Assembly: GCF_900115105.1 (NCBI RefSeq)
Contig: NZ_FOYP01000001.1
Location: 894,097 to 958,096, forward strand
DNA: 64,000 nucleotides
Direction: 5' to 3'
Origin: Yoonia tamlensis
Lineage (GTDB): Bacteria; Pseudomonadota; Alphaproteobacteria; Rhodobacterales; Rhodobacteraceae
The translations under genes and the position numbers were made by a program. Positions 56,051 to 64,000 of this stretch are shown here, in pieces. Position 1 is the stretch's first letter; each line of letters starts with the position of its first letter. Under the pieces are notes generated by a model, which was not told the origin of the DNA, ran no database searches, and worked only from the letters and a program-made list of their open reading frames with translations.

Positions 56051-57415
56051 CTATCTTGCGCCAAATACGTCTTCTACAAATCCGGCCAAATCGTCAGCAT
56101 GACGCATTTGCAAACCGGCCACGGCAGGCTGCTTGGCCTGTTGTGGAACTATTGCCGTTGTAAAACCAAGTTTTTGCGCTTCTTTCAATCTATTTTCCGT
56201 CTGTACCACAGGACGCAGCGCCCCCGATAGGCTGATTTCCCCGAAAATCACCGCCTCGGCGGGCAGGGCTGCGTCTTCGCGGGCGGAAACAAGTGCTGCC
56301 GCAACCGCCAGATCCGCAGCCGGTTCAGAGATGCGCAAACCCCCTGCTACATTGAGGTAAACGTCCAATCCGGTGAAGGGCACAGCGCAGCGCGATTCCA
56401 GTACCGCAAGGATCATGGCAAGCCGTCCGGCATCCCATCCGACGACGGATCTGCGCGGTTGGCTGTGTGGCGAAGGTGCCACAAGTGCCTGTATCTCGCA
56501 AAGCATGGGTCGCGATCCTTCGATCCCTGCAAAAACCACCGAACCCGGTGCAGGTTTGCCGCGTTCGGATAAAAACAGGGCCGAAGGGTTCTTGACCTCG
56601 GCCAATCCTTTGCCGGTCATCTCAAAGACGCCGATTTCGTCCGCGGGGCCAAAACGGTTTTTCACCGATCGCAAAATGCGGAACTGATGGCCGCGCTCGC
56701 CTTCGAAATAAAGCACTGTGTCGACCATATGTTCGACCACGCGCGGGCCTGCGATACTGCCGTCTTTGGTGACATGGCCAACCATGACAACGGACATGCC
56801 ATTGCGTTTGGCAAATGTTGTCAATTCATGCGCCGATGATCGCACCTGCGACACGGACCCCGGCGCGCTATCGACATTATCGGCCCACATGGTCTGGATG
56901 GAATCGATGATCGCAAGATCGGGTTTCTCGGCCTCAAGCGTGGTCAGAATATCGCGCAGGTTGGTTTCCGAGGCGAGCTTAACAGGGCTTTTTTCAAGCC
57001 CCAACCGCCGCGCGCGCATTTGCACCTGCGCATTTGATTCCTCGCCCGAGATATAGATCACCTTTAGCCCGTTACGCGCAAACCGCGCGGCGGCTTGCAA
57101 TAGCAGGGTCGATTTGCCGATACCGGGATCACCGCCTACCAAAAGCGCCGAAGCCTTGACCAGCCCGCCGCCCAACACGCGGTCCAACTCGCCGACCCCT
57201 GCTTGGGTGCGCGGCGGTTCCTTTTCTTGGGTGTCAAGATCGGTGAGCGGGATCGTCTTGCCGCGGATCGCGCCCAGCGATTTGCCTTTGGGGCCACTGG
57301 ACAGCGCCTTGCTTTGGGTGATTGTGTTCCATGCCTGACAGGCGTCACATTGCCCCGACCATTTGCCAAAGGACGCGCCACATTCGGAACATGAGAAACT
57401 AAGATCTTTTGCCAT
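56051..57415 (-). CDS. radA: DNA repair protein RadA (Sms)
   Basis: The 454-residue protein has an N-terminal zinc finger (CSECGASFGKWSGQCDAC), a RecA-like ATPase with Walker A GGDPGIGKSTLL and Walker B DLAIIDSI, the RadA-specific KNRFG motif (RSVKNRFGPADEIG) and a C-terminal Lon-like domain (VGWDAGRLAMILAVLESR, then GEISLSGALRPV). It processes branched recombination intermediates. ATG 57415 with AAAGG 5 nt before it is preferred over GTG 57421. Confidence 0.94.
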   Translation of the reverse strand: MAKDLSFSCSECGASFGKWSGQCDACQAWNTITQSKALSSGPKGKSLGAIRGKTIPLTDLDTQEKEPPRTQAGVGELDRVLGGGLVKASALLVGGDPGIGKSTLLLQAAARFARNGLKVIYISGEESNAQVQMRARRLGLEKSPVKLASETNLRDILTTLEAEKPDLAIIDSIQTMWADNVDSAPGSVSQVRSSAHELTTFAKRNGMSVVMVGHVTKDGSIAGPRVVEHMVDTVLYFEGERGHQFRILRSVKNRFGPADEIGVFEMTGKGLAEVKNPSALFLSERGKPAPGSVVFAGIEGSRPMLCEIQALVAPSPHSQPRRSVVGWDAGRLAMILAVLESRCAVPFTGLDVYLNVAGGLRISEPAADLAVAAALVSAREDAALPAEAVIFGEISLSGALRPVVQTENRLKEAQKLGFTTAIVPQQAKQPAVAGLQMRHADDLAGFVEDVFGAR

Positions 57416-57454
57416 GTTCACCTTTTGGACTATTCTTGCAACCGCGACAAGCCG

Positions 57455-57892
57455 CTAGCTGCGTTTCGCCGTCAGCGTTGAAATCACGATCGAGGCCAGA
57501 ATGCAGGCGGTAAACAGATAAAGCCCCCATGCGGTTTCGACCTTGCCGATGCCCACGCCTTTGACCACGACGATATATAGCGCGACCAGAAACACATCCG
57601 CCATCGCCAGTTTGCCCAGCCACGCGAGGATCGGCAGCACCTTTCGGCGCAGCAGGTTGAAATGGATCAACGCAAGCCCGATGGTTTTCATATAAGGGGC
57701 AAAAAGCGCAAAGAAAGTCACCAATAGCGCCAGCGCCACATCGCTTTCCCACAGTGATTGCATGCCCGTGATGACGCTGATTTCGCTCAGCCCGAAAAGC
57801 GGCAGCAGCCCTGCGCGCATCAATGGCGCAAACCAAGCAATAGGGAATAGTACCAGCAGGGCCAGATTGGCGATCCGCAGTGCGTTCAGCAT
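57455..57892 (-). CDS. Paraquat-inducible protein A-like membrane protein
   Basis: The 145-residue protein has four predicted helices and the PqiA features: a PLMRAGLLPLFGLSEI segment and the conserved KTIGLALIHFNLLRRKVLPILAWLGKLAMADVFLVAL block (split here by family position, charged K-W-L core). It is half the length of E. coli PqiA, as for single-module PqiA domains. PqiA proteins help lipid traffic across the envelope. It begins immediately after alr and lies upstream of radA, probably co-transcribed with both. Confidence 0.8.
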   Translation of the reverse strand: MLNALRIANLALLVLFPIAWFAPLMRAGLLPLFGLSEISVITGMQSLWESDVALALLVTFFALFAPYMKTIGLALIHFNLLRRKVLPILAWLGKLAMADVFLVALYIVVVKGVGIGKVETAWGLYLFTACILASIVISTLTAKRS

Positions 57893-58930
57893 CTATTTAC
57901 CATAGGTGCGACGGTTATAGCGCGCACCCAGTTGGGTCAGGATTTCATAGCCGATGGTGCCTGCTTTGGTCGCCAGCGCGTCCAGCGTCTGTTGCGGCCC
58001 GATCAGCGTCAGACGCTCGGGGTCCTCGGGCAGGTCGGTGATATCAATGGTCAACAGGTCCATCGACACGCGGCCAATCAGCGGGCAGGGGATGTTGCCA
58101 TGGTATAGCTTTGCCTTATCCGACAGATAGCGGGTGATCCCATCAGCATAACCGCCCGAAACAGTCGCCACACGGGACGGGCGTTCGGCCTGCCAGCTAT
58201 TGCCGTAACCGACAACTTCGCCTTCGGCCACATCGCGGATTTGCACGACGGGCAGTTCCAGCTCAATCACGGGCGTAGCCTGATCAAACGGCATCCCGCC
58301 ATAAAGCCCGATCCCCGGACGGGTCAGATCAAAATGGTATTCGGGGCCAAGCAATATGCCGCCCGTTGCAGCCAATGAACGCGGCACATTAATACCGTCA
58401 GTCAACTGCTTGAAAACATCCAATTGATGCGGGTTCATCGGGTGGTCGGGTTCGTCCGCGCAGGCAAGGTGGCTCATCACCAGTTTCGGGCCTTGTGACA
58501 GGATCAGTTCGGCCAGCGCGCCCCATTCCTGCGGTTCCATCCCCAGACGGTTCATGCCCGTGTCGATCTGCACGCCAAACGGATGACCGGGCAGGGTTTC
58601 AAAATGCTGGGTCATCTGTTCAACAGAATTGAGCATGGGCGTCAGGTTCAATTCGCGGATCAGATCGGTGTCGCCACGCATATGACCGGAAAAGACCGAA
58701 ATCTCGGGACCGGGGCCAAGCGCCTCGCGGAGCGGCACGGCCTCTTCGGCGACAGCGACAAAAAACTTGCGCGCACCCGCCTTGAACAGGGCTTTGGATA
58801 CGTTTTGCGCACCTATGCCATAGGCGTCAGCCTTGACCACGGCAGCGGTTTTGCAATTTGTCATACCGTCCAACGCGCGCCAGTTGGCGACGACGGCGTC
58901 AAGATCGATTGTCAGGCGTCCAGTACTCAT
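57893..58930 (-). CDS. alr: Alanine racemase
   Basis: The 345-residue PLP enzyme supplies D-alanine for peptidoglycan. Lys33 in [10 protein letters not shown] carries [12 protein letters not shown] contains the second catalytic Tyr, and the [20 protein letters not shown] and [15 protein letters not shown] blocks are conserved. ATG 58930 (AAGGA 5 nt upstream) is chosen over the frame open to 58960. Only the stop codon base separates it from the PqiA-like gene. Confidence 0.93.
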   Translation of the reverse strand: MSTGRLTIDLDAVVANWRALDGMTNCKTAAVVKADAYGIGAQNVSKALFKAGARKFFVAVAEEAVPLREALGPGPEISVFSGHMRGDTDLIRELNLTPMLNSVEQMTQHFETLPGHPFGVQIDTGMNRLGMEPQEWGALAELILSQGPKLVMSHLACADEPDHPMNPHQLDVFKQLTDGINVPRSLAATGGILLGPEYHFDLTRPGIGLYGGMPFDQATPVIELELPVVQIRDVAEGEVVGYGNSWQAERPSRVATVSGGYADGITRYLSDKAKLYHGNIPCPLIGRVSMDLLTIDITDLPEDPERLTLIGPQQTLDALATKAGTIGYEILTQLGARYNRRTYGK

Positions 58931-59166
58931 GGCGTCCTTTTGGCAGGGGGCGCGCGACACGGCAAGAGGTTTAAGCCGCGCGGTCAGTCACAACCGAGAT
59001 GATTTGTGTTTTTCAGGTTACGCGAGTGAATTTCGGCGGAAAATTGCTTCTTTGGCGTTGGTGCTGGGGGCGTTCGGTTAAGAGCTTTCAACAGGCATGT
59101 TTATCAGATTCGTTGATTGAGCAAGGGCGGGATCGAGGAGCACCAATCGACAGGTTTTTCCCGCGC

Positions 59167-59565
59167 CTATATCAATCCACGATCTTTCGCCGCGGCTATT
59201 CTGCGTTGTGTCTCTGCGGCGCGTTCAAGCTGTGCTTGAGTGTCCGCAATCGCAACTTCCGCTGCAAGCTTGGCACCGCTTCGGCGGATGATGAAATGGT
59301 CGATGACAAGTAATACAACAGGCCAGATAAAAATGCCGTGAACTGTCAAGATCGCAATGCCCATTTCACGCATCCCTTCCCATGAATTCAAAGGAAAGCC
59401 GGGATGATCCGGGTCCGAGATCAATAGATTTTCAAAGAATGGGCTGGAATGATACCCAATCAACCCGCCCAGCATGACAGCTGCTACAAGCCGGTATTTG
59501 GTCTGTTTGCGGTGTCGTTCTACCCGTGTTGCCAAAGAGAGGCGTGTTTCAACAGTATTTTTCAT
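59167..59565 (-). CDS. Small membrane protein of unknown function
   Basis: The 132-residue protein has two hydrophobic segments (YRLVAAVMLGGLIGYHSS and MGIAILTVHGIFIWPVVLLVI) and a C-terminal charged helix rich in Ala/Glu/Gln (LAAEVAIADTQAQLERAAET) that may form a coiled coil. I do not recognise the family. It lies between alr and dnaB on the same strand, 91 nt after dnaB, with lower GC content than the neighbours, which may indicate a recent insertion. Confidence 0.6.
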   Translation of the reverse strand: MKNTVETRLSLATRVERHRKQTKYRLVAAVMLGGLIGYHSSPFFENLLISDPDHPGFPLNSWEGMREMGIAILTVHGIFIWPVVLLVIDHFIIRRSGAKLAAEVAIADTQAQLERAAETQRRIAAAKDRGLI

Positions 59566-59656
59566 ATGTGCCCACGCAATACTTCAGGTTGTATAAAGGT
59601 TGTCTTCTCTTCCTAAGGGTATTGGCCTGGCCGGTCTTGGGCAACTACTTATTCGT

Positions 59657-61147
59657 TCAATATTCCTCAATCGCGCCGCTTTGCCATGGTTTCACAAGAT
59701 CGCCAAAGCGGGTGAATTCGGCGGTGAACGACAGCTCGATCGTGCCAATCGGGCCGTGGCGCTGTTTGCCGACGATCACTTCGGCTTTACCGTGTAGGCT
59801 CGACATTTTTTCCTGCCACGCTGCGATGGCTTCCATGTTGGAATCGTCGGGTTTTTCGCGTTCGGTATAGTATTCGCCACGGTAGACGAACATGACCACA
59901 TCGGCGTCTTGCTCGATCGATCCGGATTCGCGCAGATCCGATAGTTGCGGGCGTTTATCTTCGCGGCTTTCGACCTGACGTGACAGCTGCGACAGGGCAA
60001 TCACGGGGATGTTCAACTCCTTGGCGATGGCCTTGAGACCCATCGAGATTTCGCCGATTTCCTGCACACGGTTATCGGATGTCCCGCGCACCAGCTGCAA
60101 ATAATCCACGATCAACAGATCAAGCCCGTGTGTCCGTTTCAGCCGCCGCGCCCGTGCAGAAAGCTGCGAAATCGGGATCGCGGCGGTATCGTCGATAAAC
60201 AAAGGGCAGGATTCAAGGCTTTTAGCCGCATCAACAAAGCGGCGGAATTCGCCTTCGGTCATGTCGCCTTGGCGGATTTTATGCGATGAAATCTCGGATG
60301 CTTCGGCCAGAATACGGCCCGCAAGCTGCTCGGCGCTCATCTCGAGCGAAAAGAAACCGACAACGCCGCCATCAACCGCCCCTTCGGACCCATCGGCCAG
60401 TTTGCCCTTTTGATAGGCTTTGGCGACATTATAGGCGATGTTGGTCGCGAGCGATGTTTTCCCCATCGACGGGCGTCCGGCAAGGATCAACAGATCGGAT
60501 TTATGCAAACCGCCCAGTTTTCCGTCCAGATCGACCAGACCGGTTGAAATCCCCGCAAGCCCGCCTTCGCGTTGATAGGCGGTATTGGCGACATTCACGG
60601 CCTCTGTCACAGCGCGCAAGAAGGATTGAAAACCGCTGTCGGAACTGCCCTGTTCGGCCAGATTATACAGCGCCTGTTCAGCCTCGACGATCTGTTCTTT
60701 GGGTTCGGAATCAACCGAGACGCGGCTGGCCTTATCCGCGATATCGCGCCCCACTTTGATCAATTCACGGCGCACCGACAGATCATAGATCATCTGCGCA
60801 TAATCACGCGCGGCAAAGGCGGAAATCGCAGCCCCCGCAAGACGCGCCAGATAAGCCGGACCACCAAGCTCTTTAAGCCCCTCGTCATCCTCCAGAAACG
60901 CCTTGAGCGTCACAGGGCTGGCCAGCGCATTCTTGGCAATCCGTGCAGCGGCAGTTTCAAAAATACGCGCATGCACGGGGTCATAAAAATGCTGCGGGCC
61001 GACAACAGATGCAACGCGGTCGAAAATATCGTTATTGGTCAGGATCGCGCCCAAAAGCTGCTGCTCTGCCTCGGTGGAATGCGGCATCAACTCTTGCGTG
61101 GTTTCTTCCACGCCGGTGGCATTGAATGTCGTAATCTCGTTCATCAT
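59657..61147 (-). CDS. dnaB: Replicative DNA helicase DnaB
   Basis: The 496-residue hexameric helicase unwinds DNA at the fork. The N-terminal domain has the MPHSTEAEQQLLGAILTNN start. The RecA-like domain has Walker A GRPSMGKTSLATN, Walker B LLIVDYLQL, and DLRESGSIEQDADVVMFVYR. No intein is present and the length is normal. The upstream region holds a consensus DnaA box (61326-61334) and a GC-rich spacer. Confidence 0.95.
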   Translation of the reverse strand: MMNEITTFNATGVEETTQELMPHSTEAEQQLLGAILTNNDIFDRVASVVGPQHFYDPVHARIFETAAARIAKNALASPVTLKAFLEDDEGLKELGGPAYLARLAGAAISAFAARDYAQMIYDLSVRRELIKVGRDIADKASRVSVDSEPKEQIVEAEQALYNLAEQGSSDSGFQSFLRAVTEAVNVANTAYQREGGLAGISTGLVDLDGKLGGLHKSDLLILAGRPSMGKTSLATNIAYNVAKAYQKGKLADGSEGAVDGGVVGFFSLEMSAEQLAGRILAEASEISSHKIRQGDMTEGEFRRFVDAAKSLESCPLFIDDTAAIPISQLSARARRLKRTHGLDLLIVDYLQLVRGTSDNRVQEIGEISMGLKAIAKELNIPVIALSQLSRQVESREDKRPQLSDLRESGSIEQDADVVMFVYRGEYYTEREKPDDSNMEAIAAWQEKMSSLHGKAEVIVGKQRHGPIGTIELSFTAEFTRFGDLVKPWQSGAIEEY

Positions 61148-61325
61148 CGCATCTCACCAATTCTTCACGAGGGTCATAACGCGCGCCGCGCGTCAGCGGA
61201 AGCGTCCAAAACTGTGGACCGCAGGGGATAAGTCGCGCCATTCAGGGCGCCCCCCCCCGCTATCCACTAAATCTAGCGGCAGACGATGGCTCGCCCGCCA
61301 CAATTAGCAGATTCCGCCCACAGGC

Positions 61326-61334
61326 TGTGGATAA
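61326..61334 (-). promoter_or_regulatory. Consensus DnaA box between dnaB and pyrE
   Basis: TGTGGATAA is the exact complement of the consensus box TTATCCACA. A weaker copy (TATCCACTA, 61261-61269) lies 65 nt closer to dnaB. DnaA could tune dnaB expression; a single strong box can also occur by chance. Confidence 0.45.
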
Positions 61335-61337
61335 GTT

Positions 61338-62006
61338 TTAGGCTGGCTTCCACCCGGCAGGGTCGCGCAAGTAGGCTTCGACCGTGGCCAGCGTGTCCGC
61401 GTCATATGCACCGCGCGCCTTGGCCTCGGCCAGAACGTCCCACCATGTGCACAGGCTGATCAATTGCACGCCGTGATCGGCCAGCGTTTTTTCGACGCCT
61501 TCAAAAATGCCGTAATAGAAAATCACCGCGGTCGCGTTACATGTTGCGCCCGTGTCGCGGATCGCATCGACAAACGACAATTTCGATCCGCCATCGGTGG
61601 TCAGATCCTCGACCAAAAGCACACGCTGGCCTTCGGTCATCACGCCTTCAATGCGGGCGTTGCGCCCGTAACCTTTGGGTTTTTTGCGCACATAAGTCAT
61701 TGGCAGGGCCAGCCTTTCGGCCACAAGCGCGCTGAACGGGATGCCGGCTGTTTCGCCGCCCGCGATATTGTCAAAGGCTTCGAACCCCGCTTCGCGCATC
61801 ACGGTGACAGACAGAAAATCCATCAATGTGGCCCGGATACGCGGAAAGGAAATCAGTTTGCGGCAATCGACATAGGTCGGCGCCTGCTTGCCCGAGGCAT
61901 GGGTAAACGGCTCTGCCGCATTAAAATCAATCGCGCCGATTTCGATCAACATGCCGGCGGTCAGACGGGCGATTTCTTCTTTGCTGGGGAATGAGGTCGG
62001 GATCAT
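61338..62006 (-). CDS. pyrE: Orotate phosphoribosyltransferase
   Basis: The 222-residue enzyme joins orotate to PRPP in UMP synthesis. Visible features are the PRPP motif [17 protein letters not shown], the flexible loop [17 protein letters not shown] with catalytic Lys residues, and the [19 protein letters not shown] start. The C-terminal 30-residue extension is usual in alphaproteobacterial PyrE. It is 57 nt after pyrC, probably one transcript. Confidence 0.94.
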   Translation of the reverse strand: MIPTSFPSKEEIARLTAGMLIEIGAIDFNAAEPFTHASGKQAPTYVDCRKLISFPRIRATLMDFLSVTVMREAGFEAFDNIAGGETAGIPFSALVAERLALPMTYVRKKPKGYGRNARIEGVMTEGQRVLLVEDLTTDGGSKLSFVDAIRDTGATCNATAVIFYYGIFEGVEKTLADHGVQLISLCTWWDVLAEAKARGAYDADTLATVEAYLRDPAGWKPA

Positions 62007-62063
62007 AGCGCGGGCCTTTGGCTTCTTTTTTCTAGTAAATACTCCCCCCGGAGGGGCCGGGGG

Positions 62064-63116
62064 TCAGGTTTCAACCCGCCAGTGCAGGTCAAACCCGGGG
62101 TCGAATACAGTTACCGGACCGTCATCCGTTTCGATTTTTGCCGGATATGTAATAGGGTCGCCCTTGCGCAGGGTGATGGTTTGCTCGCTGGGGGGAAGCC
62201 CGTAAAAACGCGGCCCGTTGAGCGAGGCAAAAGCCTCCAGCTTTTTCAACTGGCCCGCGGCCTCAAAGACTTCGGCAAGGCAGGACATTGTATTGGTGGC
62301 AGAAAACACGCCCGCGCAGCCGCAGGCTTGCAATTTCAGCGGGTCCAAGTGCGGCGCGCTGTCAGTGCCCAAAAAGAACCGTTTGTCGCCCGATACCGCC
62401 GCCTGCACCAATGCAACGCGGTGCGCTTCGCGTTTGGCGACGGGAAGGCAGTAATAATGCGGTTTGATGCCGCCCGCCAGAATATGGTTGCGGTTGATAA
62501 TCAGGTGGTGCGTTGTGATCGTCGCGGCAAGGTTCTTGGGGTTATCGCGCACATAATCGACCGCATCTTCGGTCGTGACATGTTCCATCACGACTTTCAG
62601 GTCGGGCACTTTTTTGCGCAGCGGTTTAAGCACCTTGTCGATAAACACTGCCTCGCGGTCGAAAATATCGATCTCGCTATTGGTGACCTCGCCATGCACA
62701 CAAAGCGGCATGCCGATTTCTGCCATCATATCCAGCACCGGCCGCACCTTTTCAAAGTCGCGCACGCCAGAGGCGGAATTCGTCGTCGCCCCCGCGGGGT
62801 ACAGCTTTACCGCCGTTGCAATCCCGTTTTCAAAGGCTGCCCGCACATCTTCAGGATCAGTGGTTTCGGTCAGATAAAGCGTCATTAACGGCTCAAACGC
62901 CATATCCGCGGGCAGGGCGGCCATGATCCGGTCGCGGTAGGCGCTGGCCTGCGCGCCCGTCACTACAGGGGGCACAAGATTGGGCATGATGATCGCGCGG
63001 CCAAAATGGCGGGCGGTTTCTGGCAGCACGGCGCGCAGCATATTGCCGTCACGCAGGTGCAGATGCCAATCGTCAGGGCGGCGGATCGTCAGGGATGTCA
63101 GGTCTTTATCGGGCAT
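62064..63116 (-). CDS. pyrC: Dihydroorotase
   Basis: The 350-residue zinc amidohydrolase of the class II (PyrC) type closes the dihydroorotate ring. Metal ligands are visible: HLHLRDG (start, residues 18-24), carboxylated Lys in [26 protein letters not shown] and the catalytic Asp in LGTDSAPH. It starts at ATG 63116 and is first in pyrC-pyrE. Confidence 0.94.
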   Translation of the reverse strand: MPDKDLTSLTIRRPDDWHLHLRDGNMLRAVLPETARHFGRAIIMPNLVPPVVTGAQASAYRDRIMAALPADMAFEPLMTLYLTETTDPEDVRAAFENGIATAVKLYPAGATTNSASGVRDFEKVRPVLDMMAEIGMPLCVHGEVTNSEIDIFDREAVFIDKVLKPLRKKVPDLKVVMEHVTTEDAVDYVRDNPKNLAATITTHHLIINRNHILAGGIKPHYYCLPVAKREAHRVALVQAAVSGDKRFFLGTDSAPHLDPLKLQACGCAGVFSATNTMSCLAEVFEAAGQLKKLEAFASLNGPRFYGLPPSEQTITLRKGDPITYPAKIETDDGPVTVFDPGFDLHWRVET

Positions 63117-63234
63117 GTTGCTGGGTTACACCGTTGCGCAGTTCAAGACCAGTAGAGAAGTGATAACCCTTGCACAGTGGGCAGGGGATACTGATATAAA
63201 CCCTTAACTTTTCTGAATGAATTGGAGAGACCAC

Positions 63235-63519
63235 ATGTTTGGTTTTATCATCGCCGTGGGCTTCGGGTTTCTGACGCCACAAATCGAAACCATGATTGCG
63301 CCGCTGATCAAGGGAATCACCGCCCATATTCCCATTGCGGACACCGAAAAGCGGCTGGTTGCCTTTATGGTCGCTTTACTGGCAGCAGGGATCGCCTCCG
63401 CCATTCTTTATAGCGGAACAGCGTTCTGGGTCATCGCAGGTGGCGTCTTGGGATATTTTGGCACACGCATCGTCGCCGTGATCAAAAAGCAGATCGACGC
63501 GCGCAAATCCGCTGACTAG
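63235..63519 (+). CDS. Small two-helix membrane protein
   Basis: The 94-residue protein starts at ATG 63235 with GGAGAG 7 nt upstream; the frame upstream to 63217 has no site. Two or three hydrophobic segments (MFGFIIAVGFGFLTPQIETM, LVAFMVALLAAGIASAILYS, AFWVIAGGVLGYFGTRIVAV) and a basic tail suggest an inner-membrane protein. I do not recognise it. It is divergent from pyrC. Confidence 0.7.
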   Translation: MFGFIIAVGFGFLTPQIETMIAPLIKGITAHIPIADTEKRLVAFMVALLAAGIASAILYSGTAFWVIAGGVLGYFGTRIVAVIKKQIDARKSAD

Positions 63520-63584
63520 GGCCATGCGCGGGGCGCATTGCGGCAATGCAGCATTGGCAGTTTTAGGTCAGGAAATGTGACGTA

Positions 63585-63613
63585 TATTGGGTGCATAGGA
63601 AACGCACCCAATA
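63585..63613 (+). promoter_or_regulatory. Perfect inverted repeat directly before the DUF1127 ribosome site
   Basis: TATTGGGTGC (63585-63594) pairs fully with GCACCCAATA (63604-63613) around a 9-nt loop. The ribosome site (AGGAAAA) begins one base later. In RNA this is a stable 5' hairpin next to the ribosome site. In DNA it is a 29-bp palindrome that could bind a regulator. Confidence 0.6.
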
Positions 63614-63623
63614 GGAAAACAAC

Positions 63624-63848
63624 ATGGCCTTCTTTACTGATACTGCCGCCGACGCCCAATCCCAGCCTGGCCTTCTGTCCAGAATCGGCACCGGTTTTGT
63701 TGCTGCGATGATCCGCATCATGGACGCCCAAGACCGCAGCCCCGAAGTCCGCCGGCTCGAAGCACTAAGCGACAGCGAACTGGCCGCGATGGGCCTGCGC
63801 CGCGACGATATTATCCGCTACGTCTTCCGTGACGTTTACGGCCGCTAA
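63624..63848 (+). CDS. DUF1127 (YjiS-like) small protein
   Basis: The 74-residue protein has the C-terminal DUF1127 signature: RRLEALSDSELAAMGLRRDDIIRYVFRD, with the conserved LSDxELxDIGLxRxxI pattern. Short Arg-rich DUF1127 proteins of alphaproteobacteria act in RNA turnover and in carbon and phosphate regulation. The leader carries a 10-bp hairpin. Its TAA overlaps the stop of a convergent partial gene. Confidence 0.85.
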   Translation: MAFFTDTAADAQSQPGLLSRIGTGFVAAMIRIMDAQDRSPEVRRLEALSDSELAAMGLRRDDIIRYVFRDVYGR

Positions 63849-64000
63849 GCGGATTTCTTTAACGCAAACGCGGCAAGAGTCCTTGAATAAAAAGGGTTCG
63901 TGCTGCGCGTTTGCTTGTAGGCGCAAAGCATTTGTGCCGTGCGTGGACGCCCGATCTTGAGCATCCGCGAAATCAAACACATCGCGTATTTGTCATCATA
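63845..64000 (-). CDS. C-terminal part of an unidentified gene, cut by the window end
   Basis: A minus-strand frame is open from the window edge to TAG 63847-63845 and encodes 51 residues: YDDKYAMCLISRMLKIGRPR, TAQMLCAYKQTRSTNPFYSR, TLAAFALKKSA. The amphipathic helices and even composition look like a real protein end, but I do not recognise it. It shares its stop bases with the DUF1127 gene on the other strand. Confidence 0.45.
   Translation of the reverse strand, partial: YDDKYAMCLISRMLKIGRPRTAQMLCAYKQTRSTNPFYSRTLAAFALKKSA

Noticed and set aside
63765-63980. Minus-strand 71-codon frame at the window end
   Set aside because: A different minus-strand frame over 63845-64000 is open to the edge and reads more like a protein.
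1-64000. CRISPR array, rRNA or tRNA genes
   Set aside because: I saw no regular spacer repeats, no rRNA segments and no tRNA cloverleaf; a tRNAscan run would settle tRNAs.

Overview
The window looks like a chromosomal segment of a marine alphaproteobacterium of the Rhodobacterales (Roseobacter group). The signs are the run tatABC, a DUF815 ATPase, nlpD, pcm and surE; the run purF, cvpA, radA, alr, dnaB, pyrE and pyrC; a DUF3422 protein; a PAN-domain alpha-2-macroglobulin beside pbpC; a DUF1127 protein; and a ugp operon preceded by Pho-box-like repeats. I see no rRNA, tRNA or CRISPR array. Gene names rest on recognition of protein motifs in the translations, not on database searches.

Layout. 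1-1108: the 5' part of an alpha/beta hydrolase on the minus strand. 1338-7339: a tight plus-strand cluster of four secreted proteins (a vWA protein, two SH3b proteins and an 837-residue orphan). This is the least explained intact system here. 7340-10835: a decayed accessory island with a gene broken by two frame changes and a nonsense codon, an AlpA-like fragment, an IS3-type insertion sequence whose orfA carries a nonsense codon, and another coding remnant. 10836-16040: ugpB-A-E-C, coupled to an endonuclease/exonuclease/phosphatase-family hydrolase, for uptake and use of glycerol-3-phosphate and its diesters. Two oppositely oriented arrays of 7-bp Pho half-sites on an 11-bp period lie upstream. 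One faces ugpB, the other a degraded beta-propeller esterase/phosphatase-like gene.

17251-22603: envelope and stress genes (lysoplasmalogenase, DUF481 barrel, LysR regulator, MscS channel, LapA-like protein, small lipoprotein). A 24-bp motif occurs 93-95 nt upstream of both the DUF481 gene and the lipoprotein gene. 22769-31833: a LytTR pseudogene, an HMCES/YedK-type SRAP protein, an alpha-2-macroglobulin coupled to penicillin-binding protein 1C, and a pseudouridine synthase. 32052-34697: DUF3422 and a di-haem peroxidase. 34694-38866: a ROK repressor divergent from xylB-xylA (isomerase route of xylose use). 38943-43219: a coupled operon of two unknown proteins, glycerate kinase and an EEP lipoprotein. 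43295-46891: dusA, a TSUP exporter, a sulfotransferase-like protein and a WYL-type regulator.

47136-63116 is housekeeping: Tat translocase, cell-division amidase activation (nlpD), protein repair (pcm) and survival (surE), arsC-purF-cvpA, radA, alr, dnaB (with a consensus DnaA box upstream) and pyrE-pyrC. The window ends with two small membrane or DUF1127 proteins and a partial minus-strand gene. Genes are packed tightly: many starts overlap stops by 4 nt, and four convergent pairs share or abut stop codons.
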